Positions 10,093 through 20,000 of a stretch of 64,000 nucleotides of DNA are shown here, piece by piece; within the stretch, counting starts at the first letter, position 1; each line of letters opens with the position of its first letter. The notes under the pieces are model-generated. The model saw only the letters and a list, made by a program, of their open reading frames with translations. It made no database searches and was not told the DNA's origin. Both the position numbers and the translations under genes were made by a program. The DNA lies in contig CAMDJM010000014.1 of assembly GCA_945900785.1 (NCBI GenBank), positions 1 to 64,000 of the forward strand. Direction: 5' to 3'. Source of the DNA: Akkermansia muciniphila. GTDB taxonomy: Bacteria; Verrucomicrobiota; Verrucomicrobiia; Verrucomicrobiales; V1-33.

Positions 10093-11952
10093 ATGCAAGT
10101 CATCATCCAAACGCTTCAAAAACTTCAAGCTTTGATCCAGCTGGGGCGTTTTGAGGAATTGGAGACAGAAGGGTTGGAAATCAAGCCGGTGCCTGCCAGC
10201 GGAGGCGACTGGTTGGAGCGGCATAAGAGCATCAATGCCTTCCTGAATACCCGCGGTGGGATCCTGATTTTGGGGATTAGGGAGGAAGGCACCGGCACCG
10301 GCCGGCGCTACGTTTTTCAAGGCTGGAAGGACCACGCGGAGCCCAACTTCAAGGAAATTCCCAATTTATTCACTGACCGTAAAGGAACGATTCAGCATTT
10401 ATCGGATTGTTTCCCCCCGATGCAGCTTATCCCCTTCATGGACGGGAAGATCGCGGTGATTTACGTCGATGAACTTGCTGCGGACCGCCGCTTCGTTTTT
10501 CTCAAAGGAAATGCCTACAAACGAATCCTGACGGGTGATCATAGGATCAGCCCTGCGGATATTGATGCCCAGGAGGAATTCAAGGAGGAGGCCGTTCATG
10601 CCCGGGAACTTCAACCTGTAGTGGGGATGACGAGCGAAGACTTGGATTTATCCAAATTAAACCAATTCATTTACCACCTTAACCAGCCGGTTGAAGTTGA
10701 AACTCTCAAACCCGACCTCGCTTCGGCCTTGGCCTTTCTTCAGCGCCGCTCCTTTCTCAGAGATGGGCAAGTCTCCGTGCTGGGCGCTCTGGTCTGTGGG
10801 AAACATCCTGGTGATCGCCTTGGATTCCGTAGCCATGTCCATGGATATGTGGACGCGCCGCACCAAATTGCGCAGGACAAGCAGGACTTTGTCGATAACG
10901 TCATCCCGCTGATGGAGTCCAGCCTTGGCTATCTCCTGCGGAATATCCAGGTCGGCATCAGCCCTGAACACGGTGGCACCAGTCAGCCGGAATACCCGGA
11001 AACGCTGCTGCGCGAAACGGTCAACAATGCCTTGGCCCACCGCGACTACTCCATCAACAAGCAGATCACCATCTCGATCAAACCCGGCAACCACATTGCC
11101 ATCAAAAACCCCGGCACCTTCCGGCGGCGCCTGATCATTGAAGCCGCAGATGATGCCATCCCGCTCCGCCGTCTCCTGCCCGAAGCCAAACCCCGGAATC
11201 CCAAATTGGCTGATGTGTTAAGAGTCTACCGGAAATGGGAAGGCAAAGGGATCGGCATGGCTACGCTGGTGAACCTTTGCCTCGAAAACCGGATTGATCT
11301 GCCTTATTACCGCATGTTTACCGAAGAAGTCTGCCTTTATGTCTGCGCCGGCAAACTCCTGGATGACAAAATGGAGCGCCTTTTCCAGTCCTACGACCGC
11401 TTCATCGAAGACCGTCTCATGGGCAATCCTCTGACAGAAGAACAAAAACGCGTCCTAGCCTACCTCATCAAGTCCGAGTGGGCCAACGAAAATGTCAGTT
11501 ACACCATTCTGCTGACGCCGGACAATAACCATTACGCCGCGCTCCGGCTGCTTGAAAAAGCAGAACTGATCCGGAAACACCCGCTCAGCACCGCGATTTA
11601 TCCTGTGTATGTCGCGGACCGGCAGCTCATGACAAAAACCTACCTGCCCGCCCTCCGCCAATTGTTTGGCCCGGGCTTTGATACCCTGGATCTCCTCTCC
11701 AAACAATCCCTGGAAGTCGTTTACCGGTTCAACCACTATTCCAAAATCCGGCTGGTCAGCGCCAAGCAGGCAAGCTTTTCCCTCTTTTATGAACTTGATC
11801 GCTCCTTATCCGGTATCAAGCAGTTCGACACCTTCTACCGGAAAGTGAGGAACGCCTTCAACCGCCTTGAAGCCGGCGGCTATCTCCTCAAACCCGCAGG
11901 TGCCAAGGGATACGAAATCAGGACAGACTTCCTGAGCCGGAATCTGATTTAA
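10093..11952 (+). CDS. AlbA_2 (Schlafen-like) protein with C-terminal HATPase_c_4 region
   Basis: Predicted nucleic-acid-linked regulatory protein of 619 residues. The N-terminal AlbA_2 domain spans about residues 20-155 and contains KSINAFLNTRGGILILGIRE, the region typical of this fold. A HATPase_c_4-like segment begins near residue 301 with YPETLLRETVNNALAHRDYS, an N-box-like motif, followed by IKNPGTF. The last 200 residues look like winged-helix segments. This layout matches proteins annotated as putative transcriptional regulators or RecG-like. Some AlbA_2 proteins are linked to stress or phage responses, but nothing here proves that role. It stands alone, flanked by a 290 bp gap upstream and the broken DUF1963 gene 20 bp downstream, with which it may share a transcript. 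Confidence 0.75.
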   Translation: MQVIIQTLQKLQALIQLGRFEELETEGLEIKPVPASGGDWLERHKSINAFLNTRGGILILGIREEGTGTGRRYVFQGWKDHAEPNFKEIPNLFTDRKGTIQHLSDCFPPMQLIPFMDGKIAVIYVDELAADRRFVFLKGNAYKRILTGDHRISPADIDAQEEFKEEAVHARELQPVVGMTSEDLDLSKLNQFIYHLNQPVEVETLKPDLASALAFLQRRSFLRDGQVSVLGALVCGKHPGDRLGFRSHVHGYVDAPHQIAQDKQDFVDNVIPLMESSLGYLLRNIQVGISPEHGGTSQPEYPETLLRETVNNALAHRDYSINKQITISIKPGNHIAIKNPGTFRRRLIIEAADDAIPLRRLLPEAKPRNPKLADVLRVYRKWEGKGIGMATLVNLCLENRIDLPYYRMFTEEVCLYVCAGKLLDDKMERLFQSYDRFIEDRLMGNPLTEEQKRVLAYLIKSEWANENVSYTILLTPDNNHYAALRLLEKAELIRKHPLSTAIYPVYVADRQLMTKTYLPALRQLFGPGFDTLDLLSKQSLEVVYRFNHYSKIRLVSAKQASFSLFYELDRSLSGIKQFDTFYRKVRNAFNRLEAGGYLLKPAGAKGYEIRTDFLSRNLI

Positions 11953-11972
11953 CCGGCTGACTTTCATCATGT

Positions 11973-12826
11973 ATGGATTCCAAGGATCTACCTCACGCCT
12001 GCCACCAGCGGCTGCACCTGCCGGACTACGAAGAAAAATTGTCAGAACTGGATCCCCGGACCCTGGACACGGGTGAGGCGGATTCACCCAGTCAGGTCTG
12101 GGGCCGGGAGCGCTTGAGGGCGGCGATGGATTTGTCTGGCATTGATCAGGTCCCTGTCGATTTGCTCGTGTGGGGCAGAGGAGCCCCGTCCCATCCGGCT
12201 GGGACAAAAATCGGAGGAATGCCGGTCTGGCCCGCCGGTCGGCCGCTGCCGCTGGAAGAGCGGAATGATTGGGAAACGCCAGCCCAACTCCGGTTCTTGA
12301 CTCAAGTCAATTTTGCGGATTCCTTGGACATCCTGCCGGAATTGCCCGGATAAATGCTTTCCATTTGGGGCACGGAGGATTTTCCGTATGGGGAAAATTC
12401 AATGCAAACCTTTTGGCTGGACCTTGAAGGACTGGAACTGGCGGTGGAGTATGCGCACGGTTTTTCATGGGACTTCATGCCCCAAATCCCTTTTTTTGCG
12501 GCCCTGCACCGGAGTTGGGACCGCAGCCATCCTCAGGAACTGTTCGATGAAGCCGCAGGGCAGGAAGCCAGGGACACGGATTTTTGCACGACTTCGTGGA
12601 TGGCGTCAAAAATCGGCAATCGAAGCGGATTTTGCCAATGGAGCGCAGGACCAAACCAAACGCGCTGTCTCCGAGAATGCGAGGATTATGAATTTCGGCA
12701 CGGCGGAATGGGAGTGATCCAGCCGCGAGGTCATTTCGTGTTGGACCTGGAACCTGGCACCAGGAATTGGTATCCAACGATGGCTGCCGTGCCTTGCTCA
12801 TCCGCCGGGCCAAGGCGATGAACTGA
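11973..12826 (+). pseudogene. Broken DUF1963 (YwqG-like) gene
   Basis: Two consecutive open segments in the same frame are separated by TAA (12351-12353) that is immediately followed by ATG. The first half ends in QVNFADSLDILPELPG and contains TKIGGMPVWPAGRPLP, the hallmark opening of DUF1963. The second half (12354 on) continues the fold with MLSIWG and then ASKIGNRSGFCQW, matching the second KIGG-like motif. Near 12750 the frame seems to slip: another frame reads SNDGCRALLIRRAKAMN and stops at 12826, which looks like the family C-terminus. A premature stop plus a frameshift argue for a decaying gene. A two-part gene with re-initiation at TAAATG is the alternative. DUF1963 proteins have no settled biochemical role. 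Confidence 0.6.
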
Positions 12827-13037
12827 AGATGAGGTCTCCAGCAGACTATTTTTTCAGAATGCAATTCCAACCCAAAACCAACTCGAAGCCCAATCTGCTG
12901 GCCTCCTTGAATCTGCTGGAGACTCGCAGTCCTGCGGAGGGAGAGGATTGATTTGATTTTTTCCAATTCCTCGTCCAGGTGGTAGGGTCAACCAGACAGC
13001 TTTTCCCACAGCCGATGTGGCAAAACTCCTTCCTTCC

Positions 13038-16000
13038 ATGAATGCGTTGCGTTTTTTATCTTCCTGGCTGTTGTTGGTTTTGATTTTGCAGCACCTGGCA
13101 TCAGGGCAGGCGCGCGCGGTGGAGTTTCTCGCCGCCACGTGGATGCCTGAGCGGGACCGGGCCGCGCTGGTGCAAGTGCCGGAAGGCACAAAACGACTCC
13201 GCCTGCAGACGCGCAAGGCTGCGCACACTGCCTGGGAGCTGGCCGGAATCGTCCATCTGGAGGGGACGGCAGGCACGTTGAAACTGCGTCTGCCGGATGG
13301 AGTGGCCTTGGAAAATGTGCTCCTCGAGACCAGCCAAAATGATCCATTTCCGTATTCCTATTACCGGGGACAGACTTCGTTCAGTAGCGCGGCCGCGTCC
13401 AATGGTGGCCTCGCGCCAGGGGTAGCTTTCCGGAATGACGCGTTGGAAGACGCGGGCGTGGGCGGCACGACGACGACTACGGTGGAGGAATCAGACATTT
13501 GGAAATGGCGGGGCCGCACCCTATACTATTTCAACTCCCTGCGCGGGCTGCAGGTTTTTGATCTGGCGGATTTCGCCCACCCCCGCCGCGTCGCATCCGT
13601 GCGCATGCCGGCGGTCGGGGAAGACATGTATCTCCTGGGGACGGAACATGTGGCCCTCCTGGCTAACCGCTATAATTATTCCTGGAATGGCTCCGCCGGA
13701 CGCAAGTCGGAGGTCGTCATCTTCCGCCACGCTGGTGACCAGATCACCGAAACTGCGCGCGTGCCCATCGACGGCAACTTTCTCGAAAGCCGGCTGATCG
13801 GCTCCACGCTTTGTGTGGTGATGCAGAAGACGGAAACGGTCACCGTAAAAGGCGAAGTCAGCTATGTTTCGAAGACCATGGTCCATGCTGTGGACCTGGC
13901 GGACCCCTCCAAACCCCAGCTGCGTGGTCCTTTGGATATCACTGGTCCTGACGGAACGTGGAGCTGGCAGGCGGTGGTCCATGCCACCCCGGAGTTTCTC
14001 TTTGTCAGCACAGATTCCTGGAATGCCGGAGCCAACGCGCGTTCCAGCCTCAGCGTGATCGATCTGCGCACCCCGGAAAAACCGCTGGCCGTGGCCGCCA
14101 GGTTCCCTCTGCGCGGACAGCTCCTCACCAAATTCCAGCTTTCCCTCACCGATGGTGTCCTGACCACGGTCTCCCAGAACAACGGTGCCGTGGTGGAAAT
14201 CTGGGACCTGAATGCTGCTCTTGCTGACAGCGCGAAACCCACCCCGCTGGACTCAGTTCTGGTGGGGCAAAACGAACGCCTTTTCGGGACCCGCTTCGAC
14301 GGCAGCCGGGTGTATGTGGTCACCTTCCGGCAGATCGATCCGCTTTTCTGTGTAGACCTGGCCAATCCCCATGATCTGAAAGTGCTGGGGGAACTCGAGG
14401 TGCCCGGCTTTTCCACCTACTTGGAATCCTTTACTGAAGGCACCCGTCTGCTCTCCGTCGGTTTGGAGTCCGGACGCGTGGCTGTATCTCTCTTCGATGT
14501 TAACGATCCCGCCCAGCCCACCATGAAATCCCGCATCAGATTCGGGGATGAAAACCACTGGTCATGGAGCGAGGCCAACTATGATGAAAAAGCGATCGGA
14601 TTCTTCCGCGCCGAGGGATTGCTGGTCCTGCCGATGACAGAATGGACCACGCAGCACGGCTACCGCACGGGCATGCAGTTGGCGGATGCCACGGCAGATG
14701 GATTGAAACCCCGGGGGTTTATCAATCATCGCTTCAGCGCCCGCCGGGGTCGGCTTTTTGAGCAGACGCTTGTTTCCATCGGCAGCACGGATCTCCAGGT
14801 CTACAACCTCGCTGACCGTGATACCCCCCGGCAAATATCGTCCCTCACCATTTCCTGGCCCGTGGAGCAGGTGCTGCCTTATGGTGATTCCCTGATCCAG
14901 TTGGAAAGCGGTGACTCCTACGCCCACGGCCAACCCGGTCGCCATGCCCGGCTGCGCCTTTCCCTGAAAGCGGATCTGGATTCACCAAGCGCAGACCTTG
15001 ATCTCGGCCACCCCGGGGAATTGGCCGGGACTACCGTTAGGGGGGATTTGCTCCATGTGCTGCTCCGCACGACCGAAAGCCGCATCTGGGACCTGCCAAA
15101 TCTTCCCGTCATGAACCATATTCCAGTGCAGTGGTTCACCCGGCTCACTGCGCTAACTGTCCGGCTCACCGGCGAGGGCGCTCCAAAAGTGGAAGGAAGC
15201 GCCTCCAACGATTCAGGGACGGCAGCATCGGGTGGGGACCGCATGAGCGCCCACGAACTGCCAGATGGGCGGCTCCTGTGGTATCCTTCCCAGCCAACCA
15301 GCAACTATTGGTTCAGAGGAGGGCCTTTGGATGCTGTTATCGGAGGTGCCATGGTGGCTGATGTTGCCGATTTTGGTTTTGGAAGGGGGTGGTGGGGTGG
15401 CCTTTCAGAGCTTCTCACCGTGGACATTTCCGAGCCTGCCAAACCAAAAATCCTGACACGTCAATATCTGCTCCCTGACTCTGCGCAGGGCAGCCGCACT
15501 GGGCGCGCCCTGCTCTCCGCTGATAACAGGCTCCTCATTTCCTGGACGGAATCACGGCAGGATGGGGCGATGTGGAAAGAGGATTCCTTCGTGCAGGAAA
15601 TCGACTTTTCGGACCCAGCCGCAATAACACGGAGCCAGAAAGTCAATGTGCCGGCACCGGTGCAGGGGCTGCACCGCACCACTGCCGGCGGCACGATCCT
15701 GTTTACTTCCCGTGATGAAGTCCTCACAGGCCCTGACAATTCAATAACATACACTTCGAATCTGCTGGTAGACGCCCTCGCCTATGACGGCACCCAGGCG
15801 TTTTTGCTGCATACCGGCAAAGCGGAGGGCAGCTCCGGCATGCCAGTGGTTAGCTCCGGGCTGAATCTTTTTGTCTCCCGCCAGCAGTGGCTGTCCACCG
15901 ATCAGACAAAGGGAGCGCTGCACGTGCTGCGCCTGGATGAGCCCGACGGCAAGCTGATCGCGTTGCCCGACATCGCCATCGGGCCAGGCTGGCCCACCCT

Positions 16001-16820
16001 GGAACAGCGGGGTGGCTTCCTCTTCGCGTTTGGTTCGGGGCAAACCCAGGTGATCGCCACCCACCAGCTCCCAGCCGTTCCTGCACAGGTCACGCTGGCT
16101 TCAGATGTCACCGTGTGGCAGGCCACAGACGTCGTGCTGGACCCTCTCCTCCCACTGGCATGGCATTCCCTGGGTGCCTACGGAGTGGAAAAGCTGGACC
16201 TCAGCTCCCTCCCAGTCCCCCCACCTTCCACCGCCCGTTCCCAGCGGGACGTGACTTCCAAATGGCACCCAGTGACTCTGATGGCCAGCGACGTGGTGGC
16301 CACCAAGGGCACCCATGCCGGCGGCCCACTGGATGCGACGGCAGATTTCCGATTTAGTGCGGATGGAGCGGCGGAATCCTTTGAACAATGGCAGTCCCGC
16401 TTTTTCAAACCCGGCAGCAGCGGGTCCGCTGCCTACCACGATTCTGACGCGGATGGATTTGATAACTACTCCGAATGGGCCTTTGGCACCTCCCCGCAGG
16501 ATTCTGGGGCCCGCCCCCAGGCCGCTTCAGGGCTCGTCAGGCTGGACCCTGCCGGGACACCACGTCTTGCCCTCATCGCCGACGTGAATCCTCTGGCCGT
16601 CACGGACGATTCGGGCAGCAACTCCTACCTGGAATTGAGCCCCGAAATGTCCACGGACCTGACCACCTGGCGGAATGTCCTGCAAAATGAAGTGGAAATC
16701 ATCCGGAGTGGTGGCCGCCGCATCTACGTCCTCCCTGCCAGCACGCCGGGCTTACCCGCCTTTGGACGGCTGCGCATGCAGTTTCCATCAGACCCCCTCT
16801 CTCCCCGGTCCCGCCAATGA
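13038..16820 (+). CDS. Secreted beta-propeller protein with LVIVD-like repeats
   Basis: Large exported protein of 1260 residues. A hydrophobic signal peptide occupies about residues 1-26. The body has recurring strands of the type VDLADPSKPQ, IDLRTPEKPL, VDLANPHDLK, FDVNDPAQPT, YNLADRDTPR and VDISEPAKPK, which mark blades of a beta-propeller (Beta_propel/LVIVD type). A calcium-binding-like loop DSDADGFDNYSEWAFGTSP lies near residue 1140, a motif common near the end of verrucomicrobial exported proteins. It is followed by a C-terminal beta module containing LTTWRNVLQNE. The start at the second ATG places the signal peptide at the N-terminus. Function is unknown; an extracellular or outer-membrane-attached role is inferred. 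The CotH gene follows on the same strand. Confidence 0.8.
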   Translation: MNALRFLSSWLLLVLILQHLASGQARAVEFLAATWMPERDRAALVQVPEGTKRLRLQTRKAAHTAWELAGIVHLEGTAGTLKLRLPDGVALENVLLETSQNDPFPYSYYRGQTSFSSAAASNGGLAPGVAFRNDALEDAGVGGTTTTTVEESDIWKWRGRTLYYFNSLRGLQVFDLADFAHPRRVASVRMPAVGEDMYLLGTEHVALLANRYNYSWNGSAGRKSEVVIFRHAGDQITETARVPIDGNFLESRLIGSTLCVVMQKTETVTVKGEVSYVSKTMVHAVDLADPSKPQLRGPLDITGPDGTWSWQAVVHATPEFLFVSTDSWNAGANARSSLSVIDLRTPEKPLAVAARFPLRGQLLTKFQLSLTDGVLTTVSQNNGAVVEIWDLNAALADSAKPTPLDSVLVGQNERLFGTRFDGSRVYVVTFRQIDPLFCVDLANPHDLKVLGELEVPGFSTYLESFTEGTRLLSVGLESGRVAVSLFDVNDPAQPTMKSRIRFGDENHWSWSEANYDEKAIGFFRAEGLLVLPMTEWTTQHGYRTGMQLADATADGLKPRGFINHRFSARRGRLFEQTLVSIGSTDLQVYNLADRDTPRQISSLTISWPVEQVLPYGDSLIQLESGDSYAHGQPGRHARLRLSLKADLDSPSADLDLGHPGELAGTTVRGDLLHVLLRTTESRIWDLPNLPVMNHIPVQWFTRLTALTVRLTGEGAPKVEGSASNDSGTAASGGDRMSAHELPDGRLLWYPSQPTSNYWFRGGPLDAVIGGAMVADVADFGFGRGWWGGLSELLTVDISEPAKPKILTRQYLLPDSAQGSRTGRALLSADNRLLISWTESRQDGAMWKEDSFVQEIDFSDPAAITRSQKVNVPAPVQGLHRTTAGGTILFTSRDEVLTGPDNSITYTSNLLVDALAYDGTQAFLLHTGKAEGSSGMPVVSSGLNLFVSRQQWLSTDQTKGALHVLRLDEPDGKLIALPDIAIGPGWPTLEQRGGFLFAFGSGQTQVIATHQLPAVPAQVTLASDVTVWQATDVVLDPLLPLAWHSLGAYGVEKLDLSSLPVPPPSTARSQRDVTSKWHPVTLMASDVVATKGTHAGGPLDATADFRFSADGAAESFEQWQSRFFKPGSSGSAAYHDSDADGFDNYSEWAFGTSPQDSGARPQAASGLVRLDPAGTPRLALIADVNPLAVTDDSGSNSYLELSPEMSTDLTTWRNVLQNEVEIIRSGGRRIYVLPASTPGLPAFGRLRMQFPSDPLSPRSRQ

Positions 16821-17048
16821 CGCCACCCGCAAAAAGCAAATTCCTTTCAGAACAGACAGACGGTGCTGGGCAAGACGCCGAAAATTGGACTGCGTTTGAA
16901 AATCGGCAATGCGCCGGCAGGCACAGAAGACTGTCAGGTGCTGCAATTCGAGCAACTCTTGCAGGCGGAAGGCCACTTGGGCTATCAAGGGCTCAACCTC
17001 CGGCAGGCACATGGATCGTCAATTTCACTTCCAACCTTCACAACGCCC

Positions 17049-20000
17049 ATGAAATTCTTATTTCCATGGATCGCGGCACTCATTCCGCCCGGGGTGGCGA
17101 ATGCCCAATTCAACATCAATGATGCCTTTGTTGCCAACGAACTGGGCGCGGGAGCCATCACATTTCCGGGGCCGCCCGGGGGCACGCTGCGGCTGGGACA
17201 CAATCTCACACCAGCCAACCCTGTTACGTTGCTCATAACGGGCTTGAGCCACACGGACAGGTGGGCGAGTGCTCCGGCCCTACAGGGATGGAATTATCCC
17301 AACGGCGCGATCGTCCCCTCGCTGGTCGTGAATACAACCGGAGCGGCGGTGGACACTGGCTTTGCGATTACGGGACCGGGGCAGATTCACCTGCACCCGG
17401 GCAATCCATCAAGCAATGCGTTCGGACAACCCGCGTCAGCCGTGGTGCTGCGCTTTACGGTCGACACGGGCGGCGTGCATACGATCAGCGGCGAGTTTCA
17501 GTCTCTCAATAGTGGCACCGTCGCGGTCGATGTCCTGCGCAATGGATTGTCGATTCTCACGAGCGGCGCGGGCTCGGATGCGACATCCTTTTTTGAAGTC
17601 GTGACGCTCACTGCAGGCGACTTCATTGATTTTGTCGTCGATGATGCGGGAGACATTGGAAGCGATTCAACAGGCCTCTATGCGAACATCGTGCAAGGTT
17701 CGCCGCCGGTGGACCCTGTGGATCTGAGCTTGGACAAACCGGAGCCAATCGGCCCCGCGACCCGGCGCGGACCTTTCGTTTTCTCCGAGATCATGTATCA
17801 CCCGGCGACGCGCCCAGACGGGCTCAACGTGGAGTTTATCGAACTCTATAATTCGCAACCATGGGCGGAAGATCTAACCGGATACCGCATCAGCGGCGAT
17901 GTGAGCTACGATTTTCCCGGGGGCACCACAATTCCCGCGTTGGGACGTCTTGTAATTGCCGCAGTGCCTGCGGATGTGCAGACCGTGTATGGAATCACTG
18001 GGGTGCTCGGACCGTTCACAGGCCAACTTGCGGACAGTGGCGGAGCTTTGCGGCTGCGTAATGAAGGCGATGGGATCGCGTTCGAAGTCGATTACGACAG
18101 CGAGCACGGCTGGTCTCCTGCGCCCGATGGCGGCGGCCCATCGCTCGTGCTCACAAGACCAAGCCTTGGTATGTCAAACCCGCTCGCATGGGCGGCGGGC
18201 GCTCTGGTCGGCGGATCACCAGGAGCGGCGGAAACGGAGCCGGTCAATCCACAAGCGGGCGTCCTAATCAACGAAGTGCTCGCTAACTCCACAGGCGTTG
18301 ATTTTGTCGAACTTTACAACTCCAGTGCGACCGCCGTGGACCTCGCCGGCTGTGTTCTTACGGACAATCCGGACGTTTCCAAATACACCTTTCCACCCGG
18401 GACGACGATTCTTCCAAACGACTTCCTCTCCCTCACGGAAACGGAACTCGGTTTTGCGCCGCACGCGACCGGCGACACGCTTTATCTCAAATCGCCCGAC
18501 GGAACGCGCATCCTTGATGCCGTCCGCTTTGATGCGCAGGAGCATGACGTGAGCAGCGGACGCCTGCCGGACGGGGCACGAAATTGGTCCCAGCTGGCGA
18601 GCCCGACCCCGGGCGCAGGAAATTCATTCATGAACCGTGCAGACGTGGTCATTAGCGAAATCATGTATCACGCGATCACGACCCTTGCTGAGGACGAATA
18701 CATCGAGCTGCACAATCGCAGTGCTGCTTCCGTGGACCTCGGCGGCTGGCGGTTGCGGGGCGAAGCGGACTTTGACATTCCTTCCGGCACGACGCTCGCG
18801 GCCGGCACGCGCCTCGTGATTGCGAAAAATCCAACGCACCTCATCGCGGCCTACCCGGGTCTCAATCCAGCAAACGTTCGAGGACCGTTCTCCGGATCGT
18901 TGAGCGATCGCTCGGGTCGCATTTCGCTGCAAAAACCGGTCGCCTACACGCCTGAGGGCGGAACCACGACGATGATTCGTGTCGAGGTGGATGCAGTCGA
19001 TTACAACACGGGTGGACGCTGGGGGAAATGGAGCGACGGCGGCGGCAGCAGTCTCGAACTCACCGATGTTCACTCGGATGCACGGCTCGCGCCAAATTGG
19101 GCCGATAGCGACGAATCTGCAAAGAGCGGATGGAAGACCATCCAAGTCACTGGTGTGCTCGACAACGGCATGAGCGCGGCCCCGGCAAATCAAGTCCAGC
19201 TTTTCCTTCTCGGCGCAGGCGAATGTCTGGTGGATGACGTGGAGGTGATTTCGAACAGCGGTGCAAATGTCGTTAAGAACGGTGGCTTTGCATCCACCAC
19301 GGGCTGGTCGTTTCAGGGCACGCAGGAGAATTCGACGATAGCAAACGGAGTGCTCAATTTGCGCGCAACCGATCGCGGCGACACCGCGAATCGTGTCTTC
19401 GCGAATCTTACCACCACTCTAGCCACTGGCACGACGGCAACCCTCCGGGCACGCGTAAAATGGCTGCGCGGGTCGCCGGAATTTCTCATCCGCTTCCGTG
19501 GAAGCTGGCTGGAAGCGGGCGGCAACATCCTCACGACCTCCGCATTTGGCTCTCCCGGGGCTCCCAATTCCCGGGAAATTGCGAATGCTGCACCGGCCAT
19601 TACCGAAGTCACCCATCGTCCGATTCTGCCCGGCTTTGGTCAGCCAGTGACGGTCTTTGCGCGTAGCTCTGATCCGGATGGGCTGGGTGCTGTCACGCTC
19701 CAGTATCGCCTCGATCCTTCGCAAGTTCCCGCAAATGTTGCGATGACACCCGTTGGTGCCGGCTGGTTCAGCGCTCAGATTCCCCCGCAGGCTATCGGCA
19801 CGCTCGTCGCATTCCGAATCGCGGCCACCGACAGTCCCGGGGCATCCGCCATTTTCCCGGACGACGCACCGGCCCGCGAATGCCTCGTGCGCTGGGGTGA
19901 TCCGAAACCAGTCGGCTCGCTCGGAGCTTATCGACTGTGGATGACGCAGGCCACGCGCGACCGCTGGGCATCGCGCGACAAGAACAGCAACTCCCCGCTC

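Noticed and set aside
12834-12923. 12 bp inverted repeat GTCTCCAGCAGA/TCTGCTGGAGAC
   Set aside because: Perfect but with 66 bp between arms and no further structure or repeat copies; function cannot be argued.
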